NCBI RefSeq assembly: GCF_003337555.1
Contig: NZ_QPJK01000005.1
Coordinates: 248,001 to 312,000, forward strand
Length of the DNA stretch: 64,000 nt
Direction: 5' to 3'
From: Pseudorhodoferax soli
GTDB lineage: Bacteria; Pseudomonadota; Gammaproteobacteria; Burkholderiales; Burkholderiaceae_C
Shown: piece by piece, positions 1 through 10,342 of the stretch
Layout: each line of letters starts with the position of its first letter
Position numbering within the stretch: position 1 is the stretch's first letter
Notes under the pieces: generated by a model
The model's database searches: none
What the model saw: only the letters and a program-made list of their open reading frames with translations
What the model was told of the DNA's origin: nothing
Made by a program: the position numbers and the translations under genes

Positions 1-204
1 CAGGCCGCGGCTCAGCGTGGCGTCCAGGTGGAAGTGCGGATCGACGAAGGGCGGGCTGACCAGCAGGCCGCCCGCGTCCAGCGTCTCGTGGGCGGGGGCC
101 TGCAGTCCGGGCGCCACCTCGACGATGCGGCCGTCCTGGACGGCGATGGACATGTCGGATGCGCCGTCAGGCAGCGTGGCATGGGTGACGAGAAGGTCGA
201 GCAT
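1..204 (-). CDS. Cytosine deaminase-family amidohydrolase, N-terminal 68 residues (runs off the window)
   Basis: Partial gene whose reading frame continues past the left edge. The visible part has the small N-terminal beta-sandwich typical of amidohydrolases, followed by the segment PPFVDPHFHLD around residues 51-61. Its H57-x-H59 pair is the first metal-ligand motif of the superfamily. The surrounding residues resemble the CodA-type cytosine deaminase pattern PPFVEPHIHLD, so hydrolytic deamination of cytosine or a related ring is the best guess. It starts at the ATG at 204. A uracil-using operon lies about 2 kb away on the same strand, which would fit cytosine feeding uracil, but the two are not in one operon. 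Substrate is uncertain because most of the catalytic domain is missing. Confidence 0.75.
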   Translation of the reverse strand, partial: MLDLLVTHATLPDGASDMSIAVQDGRIVEVAPGLQAPAHETLDAGGLLVSPPFVDPHFHLDATLSRGL

Positions 205-396
205 GGAGATGGTGGAAGCCGCGCGGTCCGGCGGGCAGAAGCAGTGGCGTTGCCTCGCAGTATCCATGCCACGGGAGCCGAACCGGTGCGTTGCACTGGG
301 GGCTGCGGGCGCCGGATTGTGCGATGCTGGCGCCTAGAATTCGCCCCAGGTATTCGACTATTGCGCCGGCCCCACCGCCTGCGCACCATTGGCTCC

Positions 397-780
397 ATGT
401 CCAGCGCGCCCCCCAAGACCCTTCTGATCGTCGATGACAGCCGCGTGTCGCGCATGATGATCCGCACCCTGGTGGCGGCCCGCAAGCCGCACTGGGCCCT
501 GCAGGAATGCGAAAGCGGCGACGAGGCGCTGGTCCGGCTGGCGCAGGCCGTGCCCGACTACGTGAGCATGGACATCAACATGCCCGGCACCATCGGCACC
601 GATGTGGCCGAGCGCATCCTGCAGGCCTACCCGCAGGTGCGCATGGTGGTGTTCTCGGCCAACGTGCAGGCGGCGCACAAGGCGAGGGCCGCGGCCATGG
701 GGGCGTGCTTCGTGCCCAAGCCGGTCAGCGAGCGCAGCGTGCAGCTGGCGCTGAGCTTCTTCGACGACGAGGCCGCGTGA
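397..780 (+). CDS. CheY-like single-domain response regulator
   Basis: A 127-residue stand-alone receiver domain without an output domain. The acidic pocket D13-D14, the phospho-acceptor D59 (in SMDINMP), the switch serine S87 and the conserved lysine K108 are all present, so it should be phosphorylated normally. Such receivers signal by protein contact. The next gene, a CheC-type phosphatase, overlaps its stop codon by a few bases, and a diguanylate cyclase follows, so the three are almost certainly one transcript. The natural inference is that CheC dephosphorylates this receiver. No kinase is nearby. Confidence 0.9.
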   Translation: MSSAPPKTLLIVDDSRVSRMMIRTLVAARKPHWALQECESGDEALVRLAQAVPDYVSMDINMPGTIGTDVAERILQAYPQVRMVVFSANVQAAHKARAAAMGACFVPKPVSERSVQLALSFFDDEAA

Positions 781-1388
781 TCACGCTGACGGAGCTGCAG
801 ACCGACGCGCTGGCCGAAATGTTCAACGTCGGCGCAGGGCATGCCGCGGCCAGCCTGTCGGAGATCGTCGGCGACGAGGTGCTGCTGTCGATCCCGCGCA
901 TCGCGTTCTGCGGCCGCGACGAACTCGGCACCAGCCTGGCCTTGCTGCGCAGCGAGCGCCTGGGTGCGGTGCGGCAGGATTTCAGCGGCGCTTTCGCGGT
1001 CAACGCCTCGCTGCTGTTCACCGAAGACAAGGCGCTCGAGATCGTGCACGAGATGCTGGGATCGCAGGTCAGCGTGGACGACCTGCCCGAGTTCGAGCAG
1101 GAGGCGATGTGCGAACTCGGCAACATCATCCTGAACGCGTGCATGGCCTCGATCTCGGAAATGCTGGACGTGGAGATGACCAGCACGCTGCCGCAGTACA
1201 TCGTGAACCGCACCGAGACGGTGCTGCACGAGCTCACCTCGGACATGCAGCAGCCGGTGGTGCTGGTGCTGCACATCGACCTCACCATCGAGAAGCGCGA
1301 GACGCACGGCGCGCTGGTGTTTCTGCTGAGTTCGGCGTCGTTCCACGATCTGATCGCCGCCGTCGACAGGTTCCTGGCGCGCATTTGA
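777..1388 (+). CDS. CheC-type phosphatase
   Basis: 203 residues, starting at a GTG that overlaps the TGA of the upstream receiver gene (GTGA). CheC/CheX/FliY proteins remove phosphate from CheY-type receivers using a motif with a Glu and an Asn three residues later, then a Pro 23 residues after the Asn. Two such sites are seen. The first has D10, E14, N17 and P40. The second, in ELGNIILN, also has the E-x-x-N pair and a Pro at the right spacing, with Glu where Asp or Ser is usual four residues before. Both catalytic sites therefore look intact, as in classical two-site CheC. The obvious partner is the receiver at 397-780. No CheD or chemoreceptor is nearby. Confidence 0.85.
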   Translation: MITLTELQTDALAEMFNVGAGHAAASLSEIVGDEVLLSIPRIAFCGRDELGTSLALLRSERLGAVRQDFSGAFAVNASLLFTEDKALEIVHEMLGSQVSVDDLPEFEQEAMCELGNIILNACMASISEMLDVEMTSTLPQYIVNRTETVLHELTSDMQQPVVLVLHIDLTIEKRETHGALVFLLSSASFHDLIAAVDRFLARI

Positions 1389-1404
1389 GCGCGCGAGAGG
1401 CTTC

Positions 1405-2418
1405 GTGCCCCCGGTACCGATGACAGCACCGCATCTGAAGGTCGACTGGCCCGTGCTGTCCGACGCATTGGCGCTGGGCCTGGTCCTGCTCGACGCCAAG
1501 GGCCGCGTGCTGCACTGGAACAGCTGGATCAGCCGCTACGCCGGCATCGCCCTCGCCGATGCACAGGGCCGCACGCTGGAGCAGCTGTTTCCCCAGGCGC
1601 TTTCCGCGCCGTTCCGCAAGGCGCTCGCCAACGCATTGCGGCACCGCCTGCCCATCGTGCTGTCCAACGTGCTGCACCATTCGCCGCTGCCGCTCTACGC
1701 GCGGCCCGAGCACCGCGCCGGCAACCAGCGGCTGCCGCAGTCGGTGACGATCACGCCGGTGGTGCAGCCCGGTGCCGGCCACCTGTGCCTGCTGCAGGTG
1801 ACCGACACCAGCACACTGGCCACGCGCGAGCGCGTGCTGCAGCTGCGCTCGGACCGGCTGTCGCGCGAGGCCGTGGTCGATGGCCTGACCGGCATCTACA
1901 ACCGCAAGCACCTGGACGACAGGCTGCGCGCCGAACTCGAGCGCGCGCAACGCAACCAGATTCCGGTGGCACTGGTGATGTTCGACGTGGACAGCTTCAA
2001 GGCCTACAACGACACCTACGGCCATCCGGCCGGCGACCGCGTGCTGGTGGCCATCGCCCATGCCGCCCGCGAGCAGATCAACCGCGCCACGGATGTGCTG
2101 GCCCGCTACGGCGGCGAGGAATTCGCGGCGGTGCTGCCAGCGTCCGACAAGATCGGCGCGCAACTGGTGGCGGAGAAGATCCGCGCGGCGGTCGAGGCAC
2201 TGGCCATCCCGCACCAGGCCTCCAGTGTGGCGCCCTGCGTGACCGTGAGCCTGGGCGTGGCCTGCCACGATCCGCGCGACGGCGATCCCGGCGCGCACGA
2301 GCTGCTGGAACTGGCCGACCGGGCGCTCTATGCGGCCAAGCGCAATGGCCGCAACCAGGTGCGCTGGACTCTCAGCAGCGCCGCGCTGCTGGACATCTTC
2401 CCGCCGACGCCGCGCTGA
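1405..2418 (+). CDS. PAS-GGDEF diguanylate cyclase
   Basis: 337 residues. The N-terminal ~120 residues look like a PAS sensor fold (LVLLDAKGRVLHWN). A short linker leads to a complete GGDEF domain that makes c-di-GMP from two GTP. The signature is GGEEF at residues 236-240, an active variant, and an RxxD inhibitory site (RATD, 227-230) lies five residues before it, so product inhibition is expected. There is no transmembrane segment, so it is cytosolic. The GTG at 1405 is preferred because GAGAGG lies just upstream; the in-frame ATG at 1420 has no ribosome-binding site. It is the third gene of the receiver/CheC operon and its likely output. Confidence 0.88.
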   Translation: MPPVPMTAPHLKVDWPVLSDALALGLVLLDAKGRVLHWNSWISRYAGIALADAQGRTLEQLFPQALSAPFRKALANALRHRLPIVLSNVLHHSPLPLYARPEHRAGNQRLPQSVTITPVVQPGAGHLCLLQVTDTSTLATRERVLQLRSDRLSREAVVDGLTGIYNRKHLDDRLRAELERAQRNQIPVALVMFDVDSFKAYNDTYGHPAGDRVLVAIAHAAREQINRATDVLARYGGEEFAAVLPASDKIGAQLVAEKIRAAVEALAIPHQASSVAPCVTVSLGVACHDPRDGDPGAHELLELADRALYAAKRNGRNQVRWTLSSAALLDIFPPTPR

Positions 2419-2426
2419 TCAGCGCG
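2411..2426. repeat. 16-bp perfect palindrome over two convergent stop codons
   Basis: CGCGCTGATCAGCGCG contains the TGA of the cyclase gene (plus) and the TGA of the LOG-like gene (minus) back to back. It has no loop or T-tract, so it is more likely a product of paired stop codons in GC-rich DNA than a true terminator. Confidence 0.5.
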
Positions 2427-3252
2427 CCAGCCGCATGTCGCGTGCGAGCGCTTCGGCCAGGGTCTGCGGATCCTCGACGAAGCGCACCAGGTCGGTCACC
2501 TCGGCCGCGCGGATGGTGCCCAGGCGCGCCATCTCCTGCACGCGCTGCTCGAAGCCTTTCCAGTAGACCGCACGGGGGCCGACCAGGTAGATCGGCACCG
2601 GGTCGAGCTGGCGGCTCTTGATCGACTCCACGGTCTGGAAAATCTCCCATTCGGTGCCGGTGCCCCCGGGGGTGACGACCACGGCCGCGGCGTGCAGCAC
2701 CATCATGGATTCGCGCATGGCCACGCTCGTGAACACCAAGCCGTCGCTGACGATGGGCTGGCCCTGCCAGGTCTGGAACGCGAGCCGCGCATCGGCTTTG
2801 TCGCGCGCCGGGCCGTAGTAGGTGGTGTAGCCGATGCTGGGGCCGCCGGCTTCGGTCGCGCCGCGCGCGGCCGCCTCCATCATGCCGGGGCCAGCACCGG
2901 TCAGGATCGGGAACAGAGCGCCGTGCGCACGCGTCCAGTCGGCCGCGAAGCGCCGCACACCCTGGTAGAGCCGGCCGCTCTCGGTGGGCGGCACGCCAGC
3001 CTTGTCCTCGCCCAGGCGCGAGCTGCCGTAGACCACGACGAAGCCGCGCGGGTACCTGGCGGCCTTGAAGGCTTCGGCGCAGTGCAGGTCGCGCGCCATG
3101 TCGGCAGCCGTGAGCCGGTTCTCCTCGCCCTTGTACGGGCCGGTGTAGGCGGCGTTGGGCGCCACGCTGGTGCATGCCATGGGTGCAGGGGGCGTGGCGC
3201 AGCCCTGCAGCAGTGCCAATACGGAGACGACGGACAGGCAGGCGGCGCGCAT
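2419..3252 (-). CDS. LOG-family phosphoribohydrolase-like lipoprotein
   Basis: 277 residues. LOG-family enzymes hydrolyse the N-glycosidic bond of nucleoside 5'-monophosphates, releasing base and ribose 5-phosphate. The family loops are visible: YGSSR (75-79), GAGPGMMEAA (119-128) and the key PGGTGTEWE (195-203) with the catalytic Arg/Glu context. Unusually, the protein begins with Met-Arg, a hydrophobic stretch and a lipobox-like LLQGC with Cys18, predicting export and lipidation; most LOG proteins are cytosolic. Ala follows the Cys, which would favour the outer membrane. It starts 13 bases after the upp stop codon, so it is probably the last gene of the URC operon. Start at the ATG at 3252. 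Enzyme class is likely; substrate and location are inferred. Confidence 0.75.
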   Translation of the reverse strand: MRAACLSVVSVLALLQGCATPPAPMACTSVAPNAAYTGPYKGEENRLTAADMARDLHCAEAFKAARYPRGFVVVYGSSRLGEDKAGVPPTESGRLYQGVRRFAADWTRAHGALFPILTGAGPGMMEAAARGATEAGGPSIGYTTYYGPARDKADARLAFQTWQGQPIVSDGLVFTSVAMRESMMVLHAAAVVVTPGGTGTEWEIFQTVESIKSRQLDPVPIYLVGPRAVYWKGFEQRVQEMARLGTIRAAEVTDLVRFVEDPQTLAEALARDMRLAR

Positions 3253-3265
3253 GGCGATGCCCTGG

Positions 3266-3895
3266 CTACTTGGTGCCGAAGATGCGGTCGCCCGCATCGC
3301 CCAGGCCGGGCAGGATGTAGCCGTGCTCGTTGAGCTGCCGGTCGATCGCCGCCGTGTAGATCGGCACGTCGGGATGCTCCTTCTGCATGGTGGCGATGCC
3401 TTCGGGGCAGGTCAGCAGGCAGACGAACTTGATCGACTTGGGGTTGAGCTCCTTGAGCCGCTCGACCGCCGCGCTGGCGGAGTTGCCGGTGGCCAGCATC
3501 GGGTCGACGACGATGATGTCGCGCTCGTGCATGTCCTGCGGCATCTTGAAGTAGTACTCCACAGCCACCAGCGTCTTGGGGTCGCGGTACAGGCCCACAT
3601 GGCCCACGCGCGCGCCCGGCACGATGTTGAGCATGCCCTCCAGGATGCCGTTGCCCGCGCGCAGGATGGAGACGAACACCAGCTTCTTGCCGTCGATGAC
3701 ATTGGAGCGCATGGTCTCCAGCGGCGTCTCGATCTCGATCTCCTGCATGGCCATGTCGCGCGTGACCTCGTAGGCCATCAGGCTGGACAGCTCGTTGAGC
3801 AGCCGGCGGAAGGTGTTGGTGCTGGCATCCTTGCGGCGCATCAGCGTCAGCTTGTGCTGCACCAGGGGGTGGTCGATCAGGTGGACGTTGGACAT
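3266..3895 (-). CDS. upp: Uracil phosphoribosyltransferase
   Basis: 209 residues, the normal length for Upp. It converts uracil and PRPP to UMP. The PRPP-binding loop [10 protein letters not shown] is at 131-140, and the C-terminal [13 protein letters not shown] uracil-binding signature is intact. In most bacteria upp serves salvage. Here it sits between URC4 (31 bases upstream) and a LOG-family gene, in the arrangement expected for the URC uracil-degradation route, where making UMP is the first catabolic step. Another salvage copy elsewhere in the genome is therefore possible. Confidence 0.95.
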   Translation of the reverse strand: MSNVHLIDHPLVQHKLTLMRRKDASTNTFRRLLNELSSLMAYEVTRDMAMQEIEIETPLETMRSNVIDGKKLVFVSILRAGNGILEGMLNIVPGARVGHVGLYRDPKTLVAVEYYFKMPQDMHERDIIVVDPMLATGNSASAAVERLKELNPKSIKFVCLLTCPEGIATMQKEHPDVPIYTAAIDRQLNEHGYILPGLGDAGDRIFGTK

Positions 3896-3925
3896 GGCGT
3901 CTTCTTGGTTGGCTTGGACAATGGT

Positions 3926-5199
3926 CTAGAACACGGTGCCATCGCTGGCGATCTGCAGCGGCGGCAGGCCCCCACGCAAGCGCTGGGCCAGCACCCGGCC
4001 CATGGCCCAGGTGCCGCCTTCGAGCACGCAGGCCAGGGGCAGCTGCGCGGGCGACACGCCGAGCTGGGCGCGCACGATGGGCGCGAGCTCGTCGAGCAGC
4101 GCGACGGTCAGGGCCCGCCATTCCACCACGAGTTCGTCGCCGGGCTGCCAGCTGCGCTGGGCCAGCGCCGGGTCGCGCAGCGCCAGCACGCCGGCATCCA
4201 GCAGCAGGCCGCCGTTGCGGTACTCGGGCAGGCCGGTCAGCGCGTCGATGCCGTCCACGTGCACGCCCGCCCACTGGAACGGCTCCAGCAGCGAGTAGGT
4301 CAGCCATTGCGAGAGTTTGTGGAACGGCATCCAGCCCGCGGTGAGGCCAGGCCCGGTCACGGCCTCGTGGCGCCAGCAGTCGCCCAGCGGCTGCGTGCCG
4401 ATGGTGTTCTGCGCGGGCCAGATGCCGGACAGCGACATCAGCAGCTGCGACAGGATGTCGTGCGCGGCGACCGTGGCCGTGGGCGCGATGCCGGTCGGGC
4501 CGAGCGGCGCGATCAGCATGTCGAACAGCCCGCCCGGCCGGCCCTGCGGGCCGAACACCTCGGGCTGGGCCGCCAGCGCCTCGCCGAGCTTGCGCAGCAG
4601 CAGCACGCGGCCGTCCAGTCCCACCAGCGGATTTCCGCTGCCGACCTGGAAGGCCTGGGCCAGCCGCTCGGGAACAAGGCTGCGCAGGCCGACCGCGTCG
4701 ACCTGCAGCGGGTGTGCCGGATCGCTGGAGAACAGCCCGCCCAGGAAGGCATGCCAGCTGGCCACGCCCAGGCCTTCGGAGCGCGCGAAGCGTTGGCCGC
4801 TGGAAGTCTCCAGATAGCTCCAGTCCGGGCCGGCGCCAGCGTCCAGCAGCACGCTGACGAGCGCCAGGTCGATCATGGCGCGCGCGCGCGCCGGCGGGTC
4901 CAGCGGTGCGAGCCGGGCGTCGAGTTCGGCCTTGCGGTCCACGCCGCCAGCCTCGAAATGGCGCCAGCGGCTGTGGAACGGGATCCTGAGGTCAGGGTAG
5001 CGCTGGCGCGTGAGCGCGGCCACATCGGCCGCGACGCCCTGCAGGGCGTCGTCGTTCACCACGAACCAGCGCGAGGCGCCGACGCGCGCGCGCTCGAGCA
5101 GCTGGCGCGCGCGTGCACGCACGGCCACCGTGGTGCGCAGGGCCGTCGCTGCGCCTTCGGGATGGCCCGTGTCCAGTTCCAGGGAAGTGCCGTCGAATG

Positions 5200-5203
<4 letters not shown>
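3926..5203 (-). CDS. URC4/Urg3 family protein (DUF1688), uracil catabolism
   Basis: 425 residues, all belonging to the DUF1688 (URC4/urg3) family, recognised from segments such as RIPFHSRWRHFE near the N-terminus and HKLSQWLTYSLLEPF in the middle. In the yeast Lachancea kluyveri URC4 is required for uracil breakdown, and urc4 mutants were reported to accumulate ribosylurea. That places it after ring opening, near urea release. The mechanism is not known from this sequence. The ATG at 5203 overlaps the stop of the URC1 gene (ATGA), showing tight coupling. No signal peptide is seen. Confidence 0.85.
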
Positions 5204-6495
<1,292 letters not shown>

Positions 6496-6602
6496 GGTCG
6501 TTCCTCGAAAGGGACCGGCTGCGCGGAGAAACACAGCCGGCCTGCTGGCACACCGGATGGTGGTGTTCGCCAAGCATAGCGACTCGCCGCACTGTCATGC
6601 AC

Positions 6603-6630
6603 GCGGCGTGCATGCGGCGTGCATGCGGCG
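6603..6630. repeat. Tandem 11-bp repeat upstream of the URC operon
   Basis: GCGGCGTGCAT occurs twice without interruption (6603-6613, 6614-6624), followed by GCGGCG. A related CATGCACGC precedes it. It lies about 110 bases upstream of the URC1 start, in the 176-base spacer that must hold the operon promoter. It could be an operator for the uracil-responsive regulator; this is inference. Confidence 0.55.
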
Positions 6631-6671
6631 CAGTGGCGCGGTGTGCATCCGCGCCACAGGCGCATGGCCGA

Positions 6672-6902
6672 TCAGGCCTTGGGCGCGGCCGTGGCCTTCT
6701 TGCCGGCGTGGCTGGCCTTGTGGCTCTTCTTCTTGGCGACGGTCTTCTTGGCCGGCGTGGCCTTGGCGGCCGCGGGCGCTGCATCCGCGGGTGCGGTGGC
6801 AGCGGCCGGGGCGGCAGGGGCGGCGGCCGGTGCCTGGGCGAAGCTGGCCGAAGCGGCCAGGGCCAGGGCAGCGGCAGCGATCAGGGTCTTGGTGCGGGTC
6901 AT
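6672..6902 (-). CDS. Small exported Ala/Lys-rich protein
   Basis: 76 residues. The first ~23 form a clear Sec signal peptide (MTRTKTLIAAAALALAASAS, cleavage near FAQ-A). The mature part is an Ala/Pro stretch (AAPAAPAAATAPADAAPAA) followed by a basic Lys/Ala/Ser/His tail of about 30 residues. It has no enzyme motif and should be disordered in the periplasm, perhaps binding anionic surface polymers. A good ribosome-binding site (AAGGAC) precedes the ATG at 6902; the open frame extending to 6983 is not needed. Similar proteins are common in Burkholderiales but lack a known function. Confidence 0.7.
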   Translation of the reverse strand: MTRTKTLIAAAALALAASASFAQAPAAAPAAPAAATAPADAAPAAAKATPAKKTVAKKKSHKASHAGKKATAAPKA

Positions 6903-7064
6903 GGTGCGGTCCTTCGAGGGGCGAGACTCGTTGCAACTCCGAGTCGGTCGAGTGGGCTGGGCATTTGCCTGGCTTGGAACCACAACGCGGCGGCTTGCGC
7001 GCGGAGCGACAGCCCGTGCGTGTGCGCAGATGACAGATGCAACACAGCCTGCCGCGAAAACCTG

Positions 7065-8543
7065 CTAGGCCTGGCCGGCCGTCACGTGCACGCCCGGCCT
7101 GCGGCCGTCGTTCCAGCGCCCGCCGAGCGCGCGCTCGATCTGCGCGGCCAACTGCAGCAGCAGGCCGTCGCCGGCCTGGCGCGTCTGCGCGTGCATGCCC
7201 AGCGGCAGGCCGTGCTCGTTCCAGGCCATGGGCAGCGAGATGCCAGGGATGCCGCACAGGTTGGCGATCGGCGTGTAGGCGAAGTTGCGCCACAGGTTCT
7301 CGAACCAGTCGTGCACCGAGGGGTTGTCGCTGGTCGTCAGGTATTCGGTCGTGCCCACGCGCGGCGTCGGCAGTGCAGTCACGGGCGAGAGCAGGATGTC
7401 CCAATCCTCGAAGAAGGCGCCGAAGCCGCGCGCCGTGTCGTTGAACGCGGCCTGCATCTGGAATCGCTCGGCATAGCTCGCGTCGCGGCCGGCTTCCCAG
7501 ATCTTGATGTTGATGGGCTCGACCTTGTCGGCGGGCGGGCGATCCAGGCGCAGCGTGCGCAACATCGTCTCGATGGTCTGTGCGAAGTTGCTGATGTAGC
7601 AGAAGGTCTGGGCCTGGAAGGCGGCGCGGATGTTCACGGACGGCTTGGCCCACTCGACGTGGTGGCCCAGGCCCTCCAGGAAACGGCCCACGCGCGCCAG
7701 TTCGGCCGCGATGTGCGGCGTGGCGGCGAAGTCGCCCCACGCGTGCACGAGCGCGATGCGCAGCCGACCCGGCTCGCGCTGCACCAGTTCGGCATAGGGT
7801 TCGGGCGCGGTCCAGTAGGGCATGAACTCGCCCGGCGCACCGCCGCGGCAGTGGTCCACGAAGCTGGCCATGTCGCGCACGCTGCGGCTGATGGCGCCCT
7901 GGGTGGACACCAGGCCGGACAGGTCCGACAGACCCGGCGCGATCGAGAACACGCCGCGCGAGCACTTGAGGCCGATGGCGCCGTTGACGCCGGCCGGGAT
8001 GCGGATCGAGCCGCCGCCATCGGTGGCGTGCGCGATGGGCACCACGCCGGCCGCCACCATGGCCGCCGAGCCGGCCGAGGAGCCGCAGGTCGTGTAGTCC
8101 AGGTTCCAGGGATTGCGCGTGACGAACAAGTCGTTCTCGACCGAGCTGCAGACGCCGAATTCGGGCGTGGTGGTGCGCCCGATGATGTTGAGCCCGGCCC
8201 GGCGCAGCTTGCCGGCGAGGAAGCTGTCGGCACTGGCGCGGTTGCCCTGCATCAGCTGGGAGCCCATCTCCTGCAGCCGGCCCTTGAGCGTGGGCCCCAG
8301 GTCCTTCATGAGGTAGGGCAGCCCGGCGAAGACGCCGTCGGGGTCCATGCCGTCCTTCAAGGGCTCGGCGACGACATCGTCGAAGACCTCGACGACGGCG
8401 CTGGTCGGGCCGTTGGTCAGCGCGATGCCGGCCGCCGCCTGGGCCGCGAGTTCGGCGGGCGTCAGTTCGCCGGCGCGCACGCGCGCGGCCAGCGCCGTGC
8501 CGTCGTGCGCAGTCCATTCGTCCCAGGACATCGCGAGCGTCAT
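7065..8543 (-). CDS. Amidase (amidase-signature family)
   Basis: 492 residues, normal for a single-domain amidase-signature enzyme, which hydrolyses a C-N amide bond with a Ser-cis-Ser-Lys triad. Lys80 (PYLMKD), the cis-Ser loop GSSAGS (154-159) and the nucleophile Ser179 (DGGGSIRIP) are present. There is no signal peptide, so it is cytosolic. The ATG at 8543 follows AAGGAG at good spacing. It is monocistronic or loosely linked to the genes around it. It lacks an obvious GatB/GatE partner and the family is broad, so it is unlikely to be GatA and the substrate cannot be named. Confidence 0.88.
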   Translation of the reverse strand: MTLAMSWDEWTAHDGTALAARVRAGELTPAELAAQAAAGIALTNGPTSAVVEVFDDVVAEPLKDGMDPDGVFAGLPYLMKDLGPTLKGRLQEMGSQLMQGNRASADSFLAGKLRRAGLNIIGRTTTPEFGVCSSVENDLFVTRNPWNLDYTTCGSSAGSAAMVAAGVVPIAHATDGGGSIRIPAGVNGAIGLKCSRGVFSIAPGLSDLSGLVSTQGAISRSVRDMASFVDHCRGGAPGEFMPYWTAPEPYAELVQREPGRLRIALVHAWGDFAATPHIAAELARVGRFLEGLGHHVEWAKPSVNIRAAFQAQTFCYISNFAQTIETMLRTLRLDRPPADKVEPINIKIWEAGRDASYAERFQMQAAFNDTARGFGAFFEDWDILLSPVTALPTPRVGTTEYLTTSDNPSVHDWFENLWRNFAYTPIANLCGIPGISLPMAWNEHGLPLGMHAQTRQAGDGLLLQLAAQIERALGGRWNDGRRPGVHVTAGQA

Positions 8544-8748
8544 GCCAGCGTCTCCTTCGGTGCAATCAACAGGCTATCCATGGTGTACGTCCGTGAAGGT
8601 AAGGGGTGGGCTGAAACGGGTGAACGAGAAAGGCGGCTGCTGCACGGCGCGCCGGTGCCAGAGTGGGCGCCGGGTGCAACGCACGGCGGGGCCGCGCGCT
8701 GTTGCAGCCGCGGGCAGGCCGCTGCACCTGGGCCGGGAATCCAAGGCT

Positions 8749-10272
8749 TCAGCGCTTGCGGCCGCCGAAGATGCCGCCCAGCACGCCGCGCAGGATCTCG
8801 TTGCCGATCTTGGTGCCCATGGTGCGCATGGTGGACTTGGCCATGGTCTGCACCAGGCCGTCGCGCTTGCCGCCGCGCGGGCCCGTGGAACCGAACAGCA
8901 TGTCGTTCAGCCCGTCCATGAGGCCGCTGTCGGCGCCGCTGCCCTGGCGCGCGCCGGCCGTGGCCTTGGCGTCCGCCGCCCCGGCGGCGGCATCCTCGGC
9001 GCGGCCCTTGAGCTTCTCGTAGGCCGACTCTCGGTCGACCACTTTTTCGTACACGCCCGCCACCAGCGAGCTGGCCAGCAAGGCCTGGCGCTGGGGCGGC
9101 GTGATCGGCCCGATCTGGCTGCCCGGCGGCAGCATGTACACGCGCTCGGTGATGCCGGGCCGGCCCTTGGCATCCAGCAGGCTGACCAGGGCCTCGCCCA
9201 CGGCCAGCTCGGTGATGGCGGCCTCGATGTCCAGGCCGGGTTTCTGGCGCATGGTGGAGGCCGTCGCCTTGACGGCCTTCTGGTCGCGCGGCGTGAACGC
9301 GCGCAGTGCGTGCTGCACGCGGTTGCCCAGCTGTGCGAGCACGGTGTCGGGAATGTCCAGCGGGTTCTGCGTCACGAAGTACACGCCCACGCCCTTGGAA
9401 CGCACCAGCCGCACCACCAGTTCGATGCGCTCGACCAGCACCTTGGGCGCCTCGTTGAAGAGCAGGTGCGCCTCGTCGAAGAAGAACACCAGCTTGGGCT
9501 TGTCCGGATCGCCGATTTCCGGGAGCTGCTCGAACAGCTCGGACAGCAGCCACAGCAGGAACGTGGCGTACAGCCGCGGCGAATTCATCAGCTTGTCGGC
9601 CGCCAGCACGTTGACCATGCCGTGGCCGGCCTGGTCGGTCTGCATGAAGTCGGCGATGTCCAGCATCGGCTCACCGAAGAACTTGTCGCCGCCCTGGCCC
9701 TCGATCTGCAGCAGGCCGCGCTGGATCGCGCCCACACTGGCAGCGCTGATGTTGCCGTACTCGGTGGTGAAGCTCTTGGCGTTCTCGCCCACGTGCTGCA
9801 GCATGGCACGCAGGTCTTTCAGGTCCAGCAGCAGCATGCCGCTGTCGTCGGCGATCTTGAACACCAGGTTGAGCACGCCGGCCTGGGTGTCGTTCAGGTT
9901 CAGCATGCGCGCCAGCAGCAGCGGGCCCATGTCGGAGACGGTGGCGCGCACCGGGTGGCCCTGTTCGCCGAACACGTCCCACAGCTGCACCGGGCAGGCC
10001 AGCGGCGCCGGGGCCGCGATACCGCGCTCGGCCAGGATAGCCGCCATCTTGGCGTTGGGGGTGCCGGGCTGGCTGATGCCGGTCAGGTCGCCCTTGACGT
10101 CGGCCATGAACACCGGCACGCCGATCTTCGAGAAATTCTCGGCCAGCGTCTGCAGCGAAACCGTCTTGCCGGTGCCCGTGGCACCGGTGATCAGTCCATG
10201 CCGGTTGGCCAGGCCCGGCAGCAGTTCGCACTGGGTGTTGCTGTTCTTGGCGATCACGAGCGGCTCGGCCAT
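8749..10272 (-). CDS. HerA/YjgR-type ATPase (DUF853)
   Basis: 507 residues. This is the YjgR/DUF853 branch of the HerA-FtsK ATPase superfamily: Walker A GATGTGKT at 30-37, Walker [11 protein letters not shown] at 261-270, a sensor segment [10 protein letters not shown], and a low-complexity Ala/Gly-rich C-terminus ending GGIFGGRKR. The family is predicted to move DNA or protein, but its role is unsettled; it is not paired with NurA here. The ATG at 10272 is chosen because GAAGGA lies 8 bases upstream; an ATG nine bases earlier has that motif touching it. Confidence 0.85.
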   Translation of the reverse strand: MAEPLVIAKNSNTQCELLPGLANRHGLITGATGTGKTVSLQTLAENFSKIGVPVFMADVKGDLTGISQPGTPNAKMAAILAERGIAAPAPLACPVQLWDVFGEQGHPVRATVSDMGPLLLARMLNLNDTQAGVLNLVFKIADDSGMLLLDLKDLRAMLQHVGENAKSFTTEYGNISAASVGAIQRGLLQIEGQGGDKFFGEPMLDIADFMQTDQAGHGMVNVLAADKLMNSPRLYATFLLWLLSELFEQLPEIGDPDKPKLVFFFDEAHLLFNEAPKVLVERIELVVRLVRSKGVGVYFVTQNPLDIPDTVLAQLGNRVQHALRAFTPRDQKAVKATASTMRQKPGLDIEAAITELAVGEALVSLLDAKGRPGITERVYMLPPGSQIGPITPPQRQALLASSLVAGVYEKVVDRESAYEKLKGRAEDAAAGAADAKATAGARQGSGADSGLMDGLNDMLFGSTGPRGGKRDGLVQTMAKSTMRTMGTKIGNEILRGVLGGIFGGRKR

Positions 10273-10342
10273 GGCGTCCATCCTTCAATCGAAAAGTAAA
10301 ATCCGCGCCCGAGATTAAATCAGACCGATAGAAGGATTCTTC
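10273..10342. promoter_or_regulatory. Divergent promoter region (HerA-like ATPase / yebC)
   Basis: A 70-base spacer between divergent genes and one of the few AT-rich spots here. TAAAAT (10297-10302) and ATTAAAT (10314-10320) are plausible -10 elements. No clear -35 hexamers are visible, so exact promoters cannot be assigned. GAAGGA at 10331-10336 is the ribosome-binding site for the GTG start of yebC. Confidence 0.45.
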
